Positions 51,512-59,479 of a DNA stretch of 64,000 bases are shown here, one piece after another. A model generated the notes under the pieces. That model was not told the DNA's origin, made no database searches, and worked only from the letters and a program-made list of their open reading frames with translations. Each line of letters opens with the position of its first letter. The first letter of the stretch is position 1. The position numbers and the translations under genes are program-made. Origin of the DNA: JAZDLX01 sp964538455 (lineage in GTDB: Bacteria; Electryoneota; Electryoneia; Electryoneales; Electryoneaceae); the NCBI GenBank assembly GCA_964538455.1, contig CAZIDZ010000011.1, positions 1 through 64,000 on the forward strand, in the 5' to 3' direction.

Positions 51512-51547
51512 TTGACCGGGGGATCCATTATTTGTACCGCCGGTCAA
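51512..51547. terminator. hairpin between convergent genes
   Basis: TTGACCGG (51512-51519) and CCGGTCAA (51540-51547) are exact complements with a 20-nt loop. It lies between the cyclase and YD-repeat protein stops and could serve both directions; no T tract is present. Confidence 0.4.
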
Positions 51548-51556
51548 CCTCCTCGT

Positions 51557-52789
51557 TCAAGAAGCAGGTTCGTACGTGAACTTGTAGGTCTGAGTCGCGC
51601 CGTTCGAGAATTTCCAGTGAATTCGGGTTGGATTGTTCCGTTTGTCCATTTTGAACGTGATCTCCGCGTTGAGACCATCATCCCCCGTGAAATGGCCTCT
51701 CTTCAGACGACCCTTTCGGTCGTGCTCGAAGGTCAGCTTGCCTGTGAGCCACGCATCCACGTTGACGTAATCCGCCGAAACGAGCCTGCCTTGGCCGTCA
51801 TACTGGTAGGATTCCGAGCCGGACGTTGTGTCGCTGGTGAAGAAAGTTTTCCGGGCGAGGTTGCCGCGATCATCATATTCGAAGCGGAAAAATCCGGTGC
51901 GGCCATCGGCATAGGAACGGTAGGAGCGCAGCAGCCTGCCTTCCGGGTGGTAGATGTAGGTCGTCACCGTCTCAAGGCCGTCCGAACGGACGTAGCGTTT
52001 GTGCAGCAGTCGGTTGCTGCCGCCGTCGTATTCGTAGATGGATGGACCTCCCACCTTCCCGGAGTAGTCATACTCCTCCGAGGCGACACGGACCGCCGAA
52101 AGATCGCGAATAAACGGATTGGCCGATGTGCAGGAGACCGGCGAATCAGGAACCGGTGCGTATTCCCGCCGGAAGTTCTGATACCAGCCACCGACGAAAT
52201 TCCAGGCCTCTCCAGCGAGGTTTCCCTGTTCGTCGTAGTCATAGGTGACAACCCCCGCGCTGTCCCCTTCACTCAGCACCAGCGCGCGGGTCTTCTGTCC
52301 TGCGTCGCTGTAACGGAACTCAAGGGTCGCGAACAGCCAGCCGTTATGTCCGTTGTGCTCGGCACGGATGAGACGGCCGTTCTCGTAGATGTACTGCGAG
52401 CTTCCGGTCCTTCCGTCCGACCGTTCGTACTGCTCGGCGACAAGGTTGTTGTTCTCGTCATGCTGGTAGGTGTTTTTCGATACGCGCCCCTCCGAGAAGT
52501 AGCGCACCTTCAGAATCAGGTTCCCCCGATCGTCATAGCTGAGATAATTGATCGAATAGCGGGTACCGTCGAGCAGCTCCCACAGCGACACCGCGGGCGT
52601 GTCCGATTTGCCGTCGAAGGTGGAGATCCCCCGTTCGCCGGAGGCGTTGTCATAGTGGAGCCAAACGTAGCGCAGCGTGCCGCTATCCGGACCCGAAGAC
52701 GGCGGATTTGCCTCGAGCTGTTGCGCGAATAGACACACGGAGAAAAAAATGACCGTCAGGGCGACGGTTCGCAGGGTGGAACGGCGCAT
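51557..52789 (-). CDS. secreted YD-repeat (RHS-like) protein
   Basis: A 410-residue exported protein. The signal peptide (TVALTVIFFSVCLFAQQ) precedes a run of short beta-hairpin repeats of the YD/RHS style: YLSYDDRGNLILKVRY, YQHDENNNLVAEQYERSDG, YDYDEQGNLAGEAW, YEYDGGSNRLLHKRY, FEYDDRGNLARKTFF and YQYDGQGRLVSADYV. These usually wrap into a beta-solenoid shell. No toxin domain follows; the protein stops after a final repeat, and no immunity gene is adjacent. ATG 52789 is preferred over TTG 52801. It is convergent with the cyclase gene. Confidence 0.82.
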   Translation of the reverse strand: MRRSTLRTVALTVIFFSVCLFAQQLEANPPSSGPDSGTLRYVWLHYDNASGERGISTFDGKSDTPAVSLWELLDGTRYSINYLSYDDRGNLILKVRYFSEGRVSKNTYQHDENNNLVAEQYERSDGRTGSSQYIYENGRLIRAEHNGHNGWLFATLEFRYSDAGQKTRALVLSEGDSAGVVTYDYDEQGNLAGEAWNFVGGWYQNFRREYAPVPDSPVSCTSANPFIRDLSAVRVASEEYDYSGKVGGPSIYEYDGGSNRLLHKRYVRSDGLETVTTYIYHPEGRLLRSYRSYADGRTGFFRFEYDDRGNLARKTFFTSDTTSGSESYQYDGQGRLVSADYVNVDAWLTGKLTFEHDRKGRLKRGHFTGDDGLNAEITFKMDKRNNPTRIHWKFSNGATQTYKFTYEPAS

Positions 52790-52961
52790 GGAGCCCCCCA
52801 ATGGCTAATCTTCCGGCTCCAGGTGCATCTGGCCTTCGAGGTCCAGAGGATGAAATCGTGCTATAAAGATAGGAATGAATTCTCACTTCCGCACCTGTCG
52901 GCAAATGGATCGGGAGGCTTCCTGCCTCTTCCCTCCATCGTGAATCGGATGAACGGGCAAA

Positions 52962-53012
52962 ATGCATTCCCGCCTTCCCCGCCTGCGCGGGGACAGGCCG
53001 CGTGGATGACAA
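52962..53012. repeat. CATTCCCGCC-type palindromic repeat
   Basis: Outer CATTCCCGCC and GTGGATGACA flanks enclose the stem CCCCGC-CTGC-GCGGGG (52978-52993). It resembles widespread GTCATTCCCGC repeats, with an extra inner stem. Confidence 0.65.
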
Positions 53013-53045
53013 TTTCAGGCTGTCGCCGACACGAATAAATGTTAT

Positions 53046-53114
53046 GGCAGGTCGTGAACGAAGTGGAGACCTGCCACACTATTCCGCCAGGTCTCCGCTA
53101 ATGCTAACGACCTG
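53046..53114. repeat. two AGGTC/GACCT palindromes in opposite orientation
   Basis: GGCAGGTC (53046-53053) pairs with GACCTGCC (53068-53075), and CAGGTC (53088-53093) pairs with GACCTG (53109-53114). The second unit read on the minus strand (AGGTCGTTAGCATTAGCGGA...) resembles the first (AGGTCGTGAACGAAGTGGA...). They are two units of one family placed head to head. Confidence 0.7.
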
Positions 53115-53250
53115 ACGTGACGACAAAGAAGGCATCCTCGCAGTGACATGAATACATTTCCTCAGGTCTTGTGTTCGAGAGAGTCATTTACCGCTTCGTT
53201 CGATTCGACATGTTGCGGCACGTGCTGTGAAATGACTACCCTTTTCCGTC

Positions 53251-54180
53251 ATGGCGAAGCAGAAAAACAAAATTCAGGCGGCCGTCGAACTCGGCCTGGT
53301 GAAAGCGCTGATCGCGATTCTCGGCGTGCTCCCCTTCCGAACGGCGCGGCGCTTCGGAGGACGGCTCGGTGTGTTTTTCCACGATGTCGTAGGCATCCGT
53401 GTGAAACACGCGCGCGCTGAATTGCTACGGGCCTTCCCCGACAAAACCGAGCAGTGGGCTGCACGCACCGTCCGGCAGGTGTACCGCCATTTCGGCATGG
53501 TCGCCGTGGAACAGGTATTGATGCCAAAAATGAACCCGATCATCGAAAACTACGTCCACGTCGATCAGGCGAGCATCGAGCGGTTGCGGGAAGTGCACGC
53601 TAAGAATCGCGGCATTTTCATGGTCTCCTGCCACATGGGCAATTGGGAAAATATCATGGGGCTGATGATTAAAAAAGGGTACAAGATCACCGGCGTTTCC
53701 GCGAACCAGGCGAATGAGGGGATTGACGCCCTGCTCGACCGGAACCGTGAAGCCGTTGGAGTTGAAGTAATGAAACGGGGTGAAGCGGCAAGTGGCATCG
53801 TCCGAGCGGTGAAAAACAATAAGATCATAGCAACAATGCTCGACCAGGATGCGGGCAGCGAGGGTGTCTTCGTGCCCTTTTTCGGCCGGCTCGCCTCCAC
53901 GTCCCGCGGCGTTGCGACCATCACCCTGAGGCTCAACGCCATCGTGATGCTGATGAAGACGTGGCGGGACGAAAACGACGATATTCAAGTCCGTCTGCTT
54001 GATATGGACTACGTGTCGACGGGTGACTTCCAGGAGGACGTGGTCGGGATGACCACTGTGATGACGGCGAATATCGAGCAATGGATTCGTGAGCGCCCCG
54101 GGCAATGGCTCTGGCTGCACCGCCGCTGGAAAACCCGTCCCCCGGAAGAACAGGCGGAATCTCAAGCATTTGCAGGATAA
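53251..54180 (+). CDS. lysophospholipid/lipid A acyltransferase (LpxL/HtrB family)
   Basis: A 309-residue inner-membrane acyltransferase that adds a secondary acyl chain to lipid A precursors. It has a hydrophobic N-terminus, the catalytic H-x4-D/E-type motif in VSCHMGNWENIMGLM, the segment ATMLDQDAGSEGVFVPFFGRLA (family motif with FFG) and the closing WIRERPGQWLWLHRRWKTRP. All are standard for the LpxL/LpxM family. It lies 16 bp before the heptose kinase gene, making a lipopolysaccharide operon. ATG 53251 matches the family N-terminus. Confidence 0.93.
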   Translation: MAKQKNKIQAAVELGLVKALIAILGVLPFRTARRFGGRLGVFFHDVVGIRVKHARAELLRAFPDKTEQWAARTVRQVYRHFGMVAVEQVLMPKMNPIIENYVHVDQASIERLREVHAKNRGIFMVSCHMGNWENIMGLMIKKGYKITGVSANQANEGIDALLDRNREAVGVEVMKRGEAASGIVRAVKNNKIIATMLDQDAGSEGVFVPFFGRLASTSRGVATITLRLNAIVMLMKTWRDENDDIQVRLLDMDYVSTGDFQEDVVGMTTVMTANIEQWIRERPGQWLWLHRRWKTRPPEEQAESQAFAG

Positions 54181-54196
54181 ACCGTGAGGAGCTCCC

Positions 54197-55180
54197 ATGC
54201 CTTTGCCCATTGAAACCATCGAGCAGGTATTGCAGACGGTGGACGGCAAGCGGATCGCCGTGATCGGGGATTTCATGCTGGACCGGTACGTTTGGGGGGC
54301 GGTGAAACGGATCAGCCCGGAGGCGCCGGTCCCGGTCGTGGAGGTCCGCGAGGACAGCGAACGGCCCGGTGGCGCGGGCAACGTAATGCTCAACCTGGCC
54401 AGCCTCGGCATCACCTGTGAGGCCATCGGACTGGTCGGCGAGGATATTTACGGCGGGACACTGAAGAAATTGCTCTCCGTAAAACCGATGGTCAGCCGTG
54501 GGCTCGCGGTCGCGAAAGACCGGCCGACAACGGCGAAAACAAGGATTTTCGCGGAGGATCAACAGGTCGTCCGCGTCGATCGCGAGTCGACCGAGCCCGC
54601 CAGCGGCGATCTTGAGGCGGAGGTCCTCAAGCGTGTCCGGCAAGCGCTTGAAAAAGCGGACGCTGTGATCCTCCAGGATTACAACAAGGGCGTGCTGACA
54701 CCGGCTGTCATCCACACCGCGATCGATCTCGCGCGTGAAAAAAAGATCCCGCTCGCCGTGGACCCGAAACGTGAGAATTTCTTCGCATACACCGGGGCGA
54801 CGGTCATTAAACCGAACCTGCGCGAGGCGGAATTCGCCCTGGGACGGCGATTCGGCAATGAGAAGGAGATCGAACGCGGAGGAAAGGACCTGCTCGTCCG
54901 CCTCGAGGCGGACATGGTGTTGATCACCCGCGGCGCCCAGGGAATGAGCCTTTTCACCCATCACGACGCTCCCTACCACATCCCCACACGGGCCCAGGCG
55001 ATCGCGGACGTTTCCGGTGCCGGGGACACGGTGATCGCTACGATGACCACCGGCCTGATGGCCGGGCTCAGCGGCACCGATGCGGCGCTACTGGCAACAA
55101 AAGCAGCAGGTTACGTCGTCAGCCAGGTTGGAGTTGTGCCGATTACGAAAGAAGCCCTCCTGGCCGCTGGTGGGGATTGA
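54197..55180 (+). CDS. rfaE1: D-glycero-beta-D-manno-heptose-7-phosphate kinase
   Basis: A 327-residue PfkB/ribokinase-family enzyme that phosphorylates heptose-7-phosphate at C1 in ADP-heptose synthesis. The order is GDFMLDRYVWGAVKRISPEAP, GGAGNVMLNLASLG, DYNKGVL, and the catalytic anion-hole motif DVSGAGDTVIATM. It matches the kinase half of HldE; the nucleotidyltransferase half is a separate gene 320 bp downstream, beyond a tRNA gene. GGAG precedes the ATG at 54197. The stop codon overlaps the -35 element of the tRNA promoter. Confidence 0.94.
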   Translation: MPLPIETIEQVLQTVDGKRIAVIGDFMLDRYVWGAVKRISPEAPVPVVEVREDSERPGGAGNVMLNLASLGITCEAIGLVGEDIYGGTLKKLLSVKPMVSRGLAVAKDRPTTAKTRIFAEDQQVVRVDRESTEPASGDLEAEVLKRVRQALEKADAVILQDYNKGVLTPAVIHTAIDLAREKKIPLAVDPKRENFFAYTGATVIKPNLREAEFALGRRFGNEKEIERGGKDLLVRLEADMVLITRGAQGMSLFTHHDAPYHIPTRAQAIADVSGAGDTVIATMTTGLMAGLSGTDAALLATKAAGYVVSQVGVVPITKEALLAAGGD

Positions 55181-55205
55181 TTTCCCACATATTGCGGCCT
55201 ATACT
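55177..55205 (+). promoter_or_regulatory. tRNA-Val promoter
   Basis: TTGATT (55177-55182), a 17-nt spacer and TATACT (55200-55205). The -10 is the same hexamer as at the arsR promoter. Start of transcription is predicted near 55212, about 30 nt before the tRNA. Confidence 0.7.
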
Positions 55206-55242
55206 CTACGGCTGATTTGCGCAGGCAGGAAAAATCCCGTGC

Positions 55243-55316
55243 GGGCGCTTAGCTCAGTTGGTTAGAGCGCTGGTCTCACATACCAGAGGTCACTGGTTCG
55301 ACTCCAGTAGCGCCCA
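55243..55316 (+). tRNA. tRNA-Val (anticodon CAC)
   Basis: A 74-nt cloverleaf. The acceptor stem is GGGCGCT/AGCGCCC with discriminator A, the D arm GCTC/GAGC, and the anticodon stem CTGGT/ACCAG with loop CTCACAT giving anticodon CAC. The T arm ACTGG/CCAGT has loop TTCGACT. CCA is not encoded. A promoter lies upstream and a terminator hairpin at 55415. Confidence 0.97.
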
Positions 55317-55414
55317 CTGAATGCGGGTGGCGTTTCCCGGTGAAGCGCCCCGGTGGGGATTCGGGCAGGGATGCCCCGGGCACCATGGTGATGAATGGCC
55401 CGCGAAGTGTGTGC

Positions 55415-55440
55415 AAAAGGCTCCCAGGACGGGGCCTTTT
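55415..55440 (+). terminator. intrinsic terminator-like hairpin downstream of tRNA-Val
   Basis: AAAAGGCTCC (55415-55424) and GGGGCCTTTT (55431-55440) pair over 10 positions with one G-T type mismatch and a 6-nt loop. The right arm ends in TTTT. It lies 60 bp before the start of rfaE2. Confidence 0.65.
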
Positions 55441-55500
55441 CCATTGCTGTTCACGGATCCCTCGGAATTTCGTGGACTGGAATGTCACGGGAGGTCTGAA

Positions 55501-56004
55501 GTGGCGAACAGACGGCCGATGACGTGGGAGGAAGCGGTCTCGTGGCGCAAGGAGCTGGCGTCGAGCGGCAAAACCGTCGTGTTCACCAATGGGGTCTTTG
55601 ACATCCTGCACGCGGGGCATGTGGAGCTGCTGGAACGGTGCCGCGCACAGGGCGACGCGCTGATCGTCGGCCTCAATTCCGACAGCAGCGTGCACACGTT
55701 CAAAGGGGAGTTGCGGCCGATTGTCCCCCAGGAGGACCGGGCGGCCATTCTGCTCGGTCTCCGATCCGTGGACGCGGTGGTGCTGTTCGACGAGCAGACG
55801 CCGGCGGAATTGATCGAAACGCTGTTGCCCGACGTGTTGATCAAAGGCGGCGATTACACACCGGAGCAGGTTGTCGGCCGTGAGAGTGTGGAGCGAGCGG
55901 GCGGCCGGTTGGTGATCCTGCCGCTCATCGAAGGACGGTCGACAACCGGCGTGGTCGAAACGATCCTCGAACGGTACCGCGGCAAACTCCGCGAGGGACA
56001 CTGA
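55501..56004 (+). CDS. rfaE2: heptose-1-phosphate nucleotidyltransferase (HldE C-terminal type)
   Basis: A 167-residue cytidylyltransferase-like enzyme that transfers AMP to heptose-1-phosphate, giving ADP-heptose. The HxGH motif is in FTNGVFDILHAGHVELL, followed by GLNSDSSVHTFKG and the R/ST motif GRSTTGVVETILERY. Length fits the stand-alone form. The GTG at 55501 has GGGAGG at 55489-55494; the frame stays open upstream to 55321 but that part reads through the tRNA terminator and does not match the family. The kinase partner is at 54197. Confidence 0.94.
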   Translation: MANRRPMTWEEAVSWRKELASSGKTVVFTNGVFDILHAGHVELLERCRAQGDALIVGLNSDSSVHTFKGELRPIVPQEDRAAILLGLRSVDAVVLFDEQTPAELIETLLPDVLIKGGDYTPEQVVGRESVERAGGRLVILPLIEGRSTTGVVETILERYRGKLREGH

Positions 56005-56082
56005 AATTCCGGCAGGAACCCCTTTCCTTGAGCTACTTTAGGGCCCGGCCGGTGGATCGGCTGAGAAAGGACAGGGAGTGGC

Positions 56083-57411
56083 GTGTTCGGAGAACTGAGC
56101 GATAAACTTGACGGTTTCTTCAGAAAACTGAAAGGCCGTGGAAAGCTCACCGAGCAGGATGTCCGGACCGCCTTGCGTGATGTACGTCGCATCCTGCTTG
56201 AAGCGGATGTCCATTACGCCGTTGCGAAGGATTTTCTGCAGCGCGTGGAACAGCGCGCTGTTGGAGCGGAAGTGCTCAAGTCGGTCACTCCCGCCCAACA
56301 GGTGGTCAAGATCCTTCATGACGAAATGGCGGATCTGCTGGGAGGCACGTTCCGTCCGCTGAAACGAAGCCATGAACCGCCGACGGTGTTGATGATGGTG
56401 GGGCTTCAGGGATCGGGGAAGACGACTACCTGCGGCAAACTGGGGCGGCTGCTCGCACGGCAGGGGATGCGCCCAATGCTTGCGGCGTGCGACCTGCAGC
56501 GCCCGGCGGCGGTCGATCAGCTTGAACGGACCGGCGAGCTGGTGGAGTTGCCGGTGTATGTGGATCGAAACGCCACTCCGCTCGAAGCCGCTGTTGCAGC
56601 GAAGGAAACAGCGCGCGGCAAAGGGTACGACACCCTGATTGTGGACACCGCGGGACGGTTGCACGTGGACGACGCCCTAATGGCCGAGTTGGCTGAGATG
56701 GCCAGTGCAATTCGACCGGCGGAGATTCTGTTCGTCGCCGATGCGATGACCGGCCAGGACGCGGTCAACTCCGCGAAGGCGTTTTCCGAAGCGCTGGCGG
56801 TCTCGGGCATAATCCTGACGAAGCTGGACGGCGATGCCCGCGGCGGAGCGGCATTGAGCGTGCGGGCGGTGTCCGGAGCTCCGATCCGTTTCGCAGGCGT
56901 TGGTGAAAAACTCGAAGACTTCGAGGAATTTCACCCGGAGCGGATGGCAGACCGGATTCTCAGCATGGGCGATGTGGTCAGCTTTGTCGAGAGAGCGCAG
57001 CAGGCGGTGGATGTGGAAGCCGCCGAAAAGCTGGCCAGAAAACTGAAAAAACAGCAGTTTGATCTCGACGATTTTCTCGATCAACTGCATCAGGTAGCGA
57101 AAATGGGCCCGCTGGACGGGCTGCTGAAAATGATCCCGGGGGTCGGCCGCGCGTTGAAAGATGTCGAGGTGGACCCGAAGGAGATGAAGCACACCGAGGC
57201 GATCATTCTTTCGATGACGCCGGAGGAGCGTCGGAAGCCGCAGCTCATCAGCGGCAGCCGGCGCAAGCGCATCGCCGCCGGAAGCGGGACGACGGTTCAG
57301 GATGTCAACAGGCTGCTGAACCAGTTTGACCAGATGAGGAAACTATTCAAGCGGATGGGTGGAAAGACGCCCAAGGGCGCACCGCAGGGATTCCCTTTTC
57401 CACCCGCATAA
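56083..57411 (+). CDS. ffh: signal recognition particle protein Ffh
   Basis: GTPase that targets ribosomes making membrane proteins to FtsY. The 442 residues have the N domain (FGELSDKLDGFFRKLKGRGKL), the G domain with GLQGSGKTTTCGKL (G1), VDTAGR (G3) and TKLDGDARGG (G4 region), and the C-terminal M domain with the RNA-binding SRRKRIAAGSG motif. GTG 56083 is the start. It leads the operon ffh-rpsP-khpA-rimM-trmD-rplS, a classic bacterial order. The M domain is less methionine-rich than in E. coli. Confidence 0.97.
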   Translation: MFGELSDKLDGFFRKLKGRGKLTEQDVRTALRDVRRILLEADVHYAVAKDFLQRVEQRAVGAEVLKSVTPAQQVVKILHDEMADLLGGTFRPLKRSHEPPTVLMMVGLQGSGKTTTCGKLGRLLARQGMRPMLAACDLQRPAAVDQLERTGELVELPVYVDRNATPLEAAVAAKETARGKGYDTLIVDTAGRLHVDDALMAELAEMASAIRPAEILFVADAMTGQDAVNSAKAFSEALAVSGIILTKLDGDARGGAALSVRAVSGAPIRFAGVGEKLEDFEEFHPERMADRILSMGDVVSFVERAQQAVDVEAAEKLARKLKKQQFDLDDFLDQLHQVAKMGPLDGLLKMIPGVGRALKDVEVDPKEMKHTEAIILSMTPEERRKPQLISGSRRKRIAAGSGTTVQDVNRLLNQFDQMRKLFKRMGGKTPKGAPQGFPFPPA

Positions 57412-57423
57412 AGGAGGAAGACC

Positions 57424-58311
57424 GTGGCAGTAAAGATCAGGCTCACCCGGATGGGTCGCAAAAAGCGCCCCTTCTACCGCATTATCGCCGTGGACGAGCG
57501 CAAGCGCCGCGATGGCGCTTATCTCGATAAGATTGGCGTCTACGATCCCGTCGCGAAGCCGCGCAGGATTGAAATCGATCACGATCTCGCGCTGAAATGG
57601 CTGAACAACGGCGCGCAGATTTCGGATACCGTCCGCAGTCTGTTTCGTTTCGACGGGGTCATGCTCCGCTGGGACATGGCCAAGCGCAAGTACGACCAGG
57701 TGAAAATCGAAGAGGCCGTGAAGGAGCACCGCGAACGGCATAGCAGCGCCGAAAACGCCAAGGTCGAAGAGGCGAAGAAGGCGGAGCTCGCGAAGAAGGA
57801 AAAGGCTCAGAAGGAAGCCGAAGAGGCCGAGCAGAAGGCCCGCGAGCAGGCGGAGGCCGCCGCCAAGGCCGAAGCCAAGACAGTGGAAGGCAAACAGGCC
57901 GAGCAGCCAACGGCGGAAACGGCAAAGGAAGAGGAAGCAAAGCCCGAAGCAGCGCCCGCCGAGGAGGCAAAAGCCGAAGAAGCACCGAAGGAACAGGCCG
58001 AGCCGGAAGCCGAGGCCGCGGAAGGCGAACAGGCCGAGCAGCCTACGGCGGAAGCGGCAAAAGAAGAGGAAGCGAAGACCGAAGAAGCGCCTGCCGAAGA
58101 GGCAAAAACCGAAGAGGCACCGAAAGAACAGGCCGAAACGAAAGCGGAGGCCTCGCAGGAAGCAGCGACAGACGAGGGTGCGAAGAGCAGCGAGCAAGCT
58201 GCGGAAGAAGCCGAATCAGAAGAACCCAAGGCGGATCAAGCCAAGGCCGAAGAGCCTGCTGCTGAAGCCGCAGAAGATAGCCCACCGGACGCCGGGGAAG
58301 AATCCAAGTAA
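57424..58311 (+). CDS. rpsP: ribosomal protein bS16 with a long acidic C-terminal tail
   Basis: The first 80-85 residues are a normal bS16 (KIRLTRMGRKKRPFYRIIAVDE, DGAYLDKIGVYDP). The usual protein ends there; this one runs to 295 residues. The extra 200 residues are Glu/Ala/Lys-rich, with a charged helical start (EEAKKAELAKKEKAQKEAEE) and then a tandem pair of 45-residue repeats (about 155-199 and 200-244, beginning EGKQAEQPTAE and EGEQAEQPTAE). The tail is low-complexity and net acidic. AAAGGAGG precedes the GTG start. No frameshift is seen. Confidence 0.95.
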   Translation: MAVKIRLTRMGRKKRPFYRIIAVDERKRRDGAYLDKIGVYDPVAKPRRIEIDHDLALKWLNNGAQISDTVRSLFRFDGVMLRWDMAKRKYDQVKIEEAVKEHRERHSSAENAKVEEAKKAELAKKEKAQKEAEEAEQKAREQAEAAAKAEAKTVEGKQAEQPTAETAKEEEAKPEAAPAEEAKAEEAPKEQAEPEAEAAEGEQAEQPTAEAAKEEEAKTEEAPAEEAKTEEAPKEQAETKAEASQEAATDEGAKSSEQAAEEAESEEPKADQAKAEEPAAEAAEDSPPDAGEESK

Positions 58312-58330
58312 AGGGATTCCCGGCGAGGAC

Positions 58331-58352
58331 ACCGTTGCGCATGGTGTCGCGG
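58331..58352 (+). other. hairpin between rpsP and khpA
   Basis: GGACACC and GGTGTC arms around 58327-58350 with the loop GTTGCGCAT. No T tract follows. It may attenuate or stabilise the operon transcript; the 138-bp spacer is long for this operon. Confidence 0.3.
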
Positions 58353-58449
58353 GCCGTGGCGTTGTGACCTTGGGGGGACTTTCCACGAAGTCCGTGAACG
58401 TCTGGACGCGACCGGATCCGGTGACTGTGAACCCTTGACAGGAGGCACA

Positions 58450-58704
58450 GTGCTGGACGATTTCATCAAATTCATCGCGCAGCACCTGGTCGAACGGCCG
58501 GAAGATGTCCGTCTCGAATCGGTCCAGGAAGAGGAGCGTGACCTGTACGTGCTTTCGGTCGCTTCCGAGGACCTTGGCCGAGTGATCGGCAAGGACGGAC
58601 GCAACGTCAAAGCGATGCGAACTCTGTTGACGGCAGTGTCCGCACGCAAAGGTCGTCGAGCGATGCTTGAGGTCAGCAACGACTCGAGCGCATCCGGCGA
58701 CTAG
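58450..58704 (+). CDS. khpA: KH-domain RNA-binding protein KhpA (YlqC)
   Basis: An 84-residue protein that is almost entirely one KH domain with the GxxG loop in LGRVIGKDGRNVKAMRTLL. It binds RNA, usually as a partner of KhpB. It begins VLDDFIKFIAQHLVERPEDV. The start is the GTG at 58450, with AGGAGG at 58440-58445; a TTG at 58435 is less likely. Its position between rpsP and rimM is the usual one. Confidence 0.94.
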   Translation: MLDDFIKFIAQHLVERPEDVRLESVQEEERDLYVLSVASEDLGRVIGKDGRNVKAMRTLLTAVSARKGRRAMLEVSNDSSASGD

Positions 58705-58718
58705 GAGCCGACGGGGAA

Positions 58719-59288
58719 ATGAGCCCACCAAAGCCGCCCGATCCTCAGCGACGCGTGCTCATCGGACGCATCGTCAAGGTGCGGGGGCTGCGGGGTGACC
58801 TGAAAATTCTGCCCATGACCTGGCGTCCCGACAGGTTCCAGCAGATGGATGGCGTCTGGGCGGCGCTGCCCTCAGGCGAGGAACGCTATTTGACCTTCAA
58901 ACGGGTGCGTGAAGAGGGCGGTACTGTGTACGCCCGTTTTGTCGAGGTCGCGCGTCGCGACCTCGCCGAACCGCTCATCGGGGCGGAGCTTTTTATCGGC
59001 GAAGACGATCGAAGCCCGTTGCCGGAGGATCGGTACTACGTCGACGATATTATCGATTGTGAAGTCACCTGCACGCGGTTGGGCGAACTCGGAAAGGTGC
59101 AGGAAGTGCTGGAGATGCCCGCGAATGACATCTGGGTCGTAAGCGGGCCGCTTGGGGAGATTTTGATCCCGGTGATTCGGGATGTTATCGTCTCCATCGA
59201 CGTTGAAAGCCGTAGGATTACGGTGGCGCTTCCGCAGGGATTGGTGGACGCGGAAGGCTCCGGCGATATCGAAAGCGGCGAGAAATAG
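58719..59288 (+). CDS. rimM: ribosome maturation factor RimM
   Basis: A 189-residue protein that binds uS19 and helps assemble the 30S head. The N-terminal domain starts RVLIGRIVKVRGLRGDLKILPMT, the typical RimM opening. The C-terminal PRC-barrel domain has YYVDDIIDCEV and GELGKVQEVLEMPANDIWVV, and it ends with GEILIPVIRDVI and ITVALPQGLVD. It begins 14 bp after khpA, in the standard order. Confidence 0.96.
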   Translation: MSPPKPPDPQRRVLIGRIVKVRGLRGDLKILPMTWRPDRFQQMDGVWAALPSGEERYLTFKRVREEGGTVYARFVEVARRDLAEPLIGAELFIGEDDRSPLPEDRYYVDDIIDCEVTCTRLGELGKVQEVLEMPANDIWVVSGPLGEILIPVIRDVIVSIDVESRRITVALPQGLVDAEGSGDIESGEK

Positions 59289-59479
59289 GGGCCGAGATAG
59301 CCCGGAAAGCTCCCTTCCGCCAATTGCTTGACACGCGGAATATTCAATCCGGGCGATCGAGTAAAATCAAGCTTTATGGATTATTCACAGGCTCCTGAAC
59401 CCCCCGTGGGAGCGTGACATCGGAAGGCCGGGGTGTTACCTTTCCCCACTTCTGAAGGCGGCCCTGCCGGAGATGGAGA
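59289..59479. other. 191-bp rimM-trmD spacer
   Basis: Longer than usual for this operon. A TTGACA at about 59327 could be a -35 for an internal promoter, but no clear -10 is found at 16-18 bp. No recognisable leader RNA. Confidence 0.35.

Larger units (their letters stand above)
52790..53250. other. 461-bp gene-free spacer with repeats
   Basis: No gene is supported. It contains a CATTCCCGCC/CCCCGC palindrome at 52962-53012 and two AGGTC...GACCT elements at 53046-53114, with the presumed promoter of the acyltransferase operon to their right. Confidence 0.7.
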
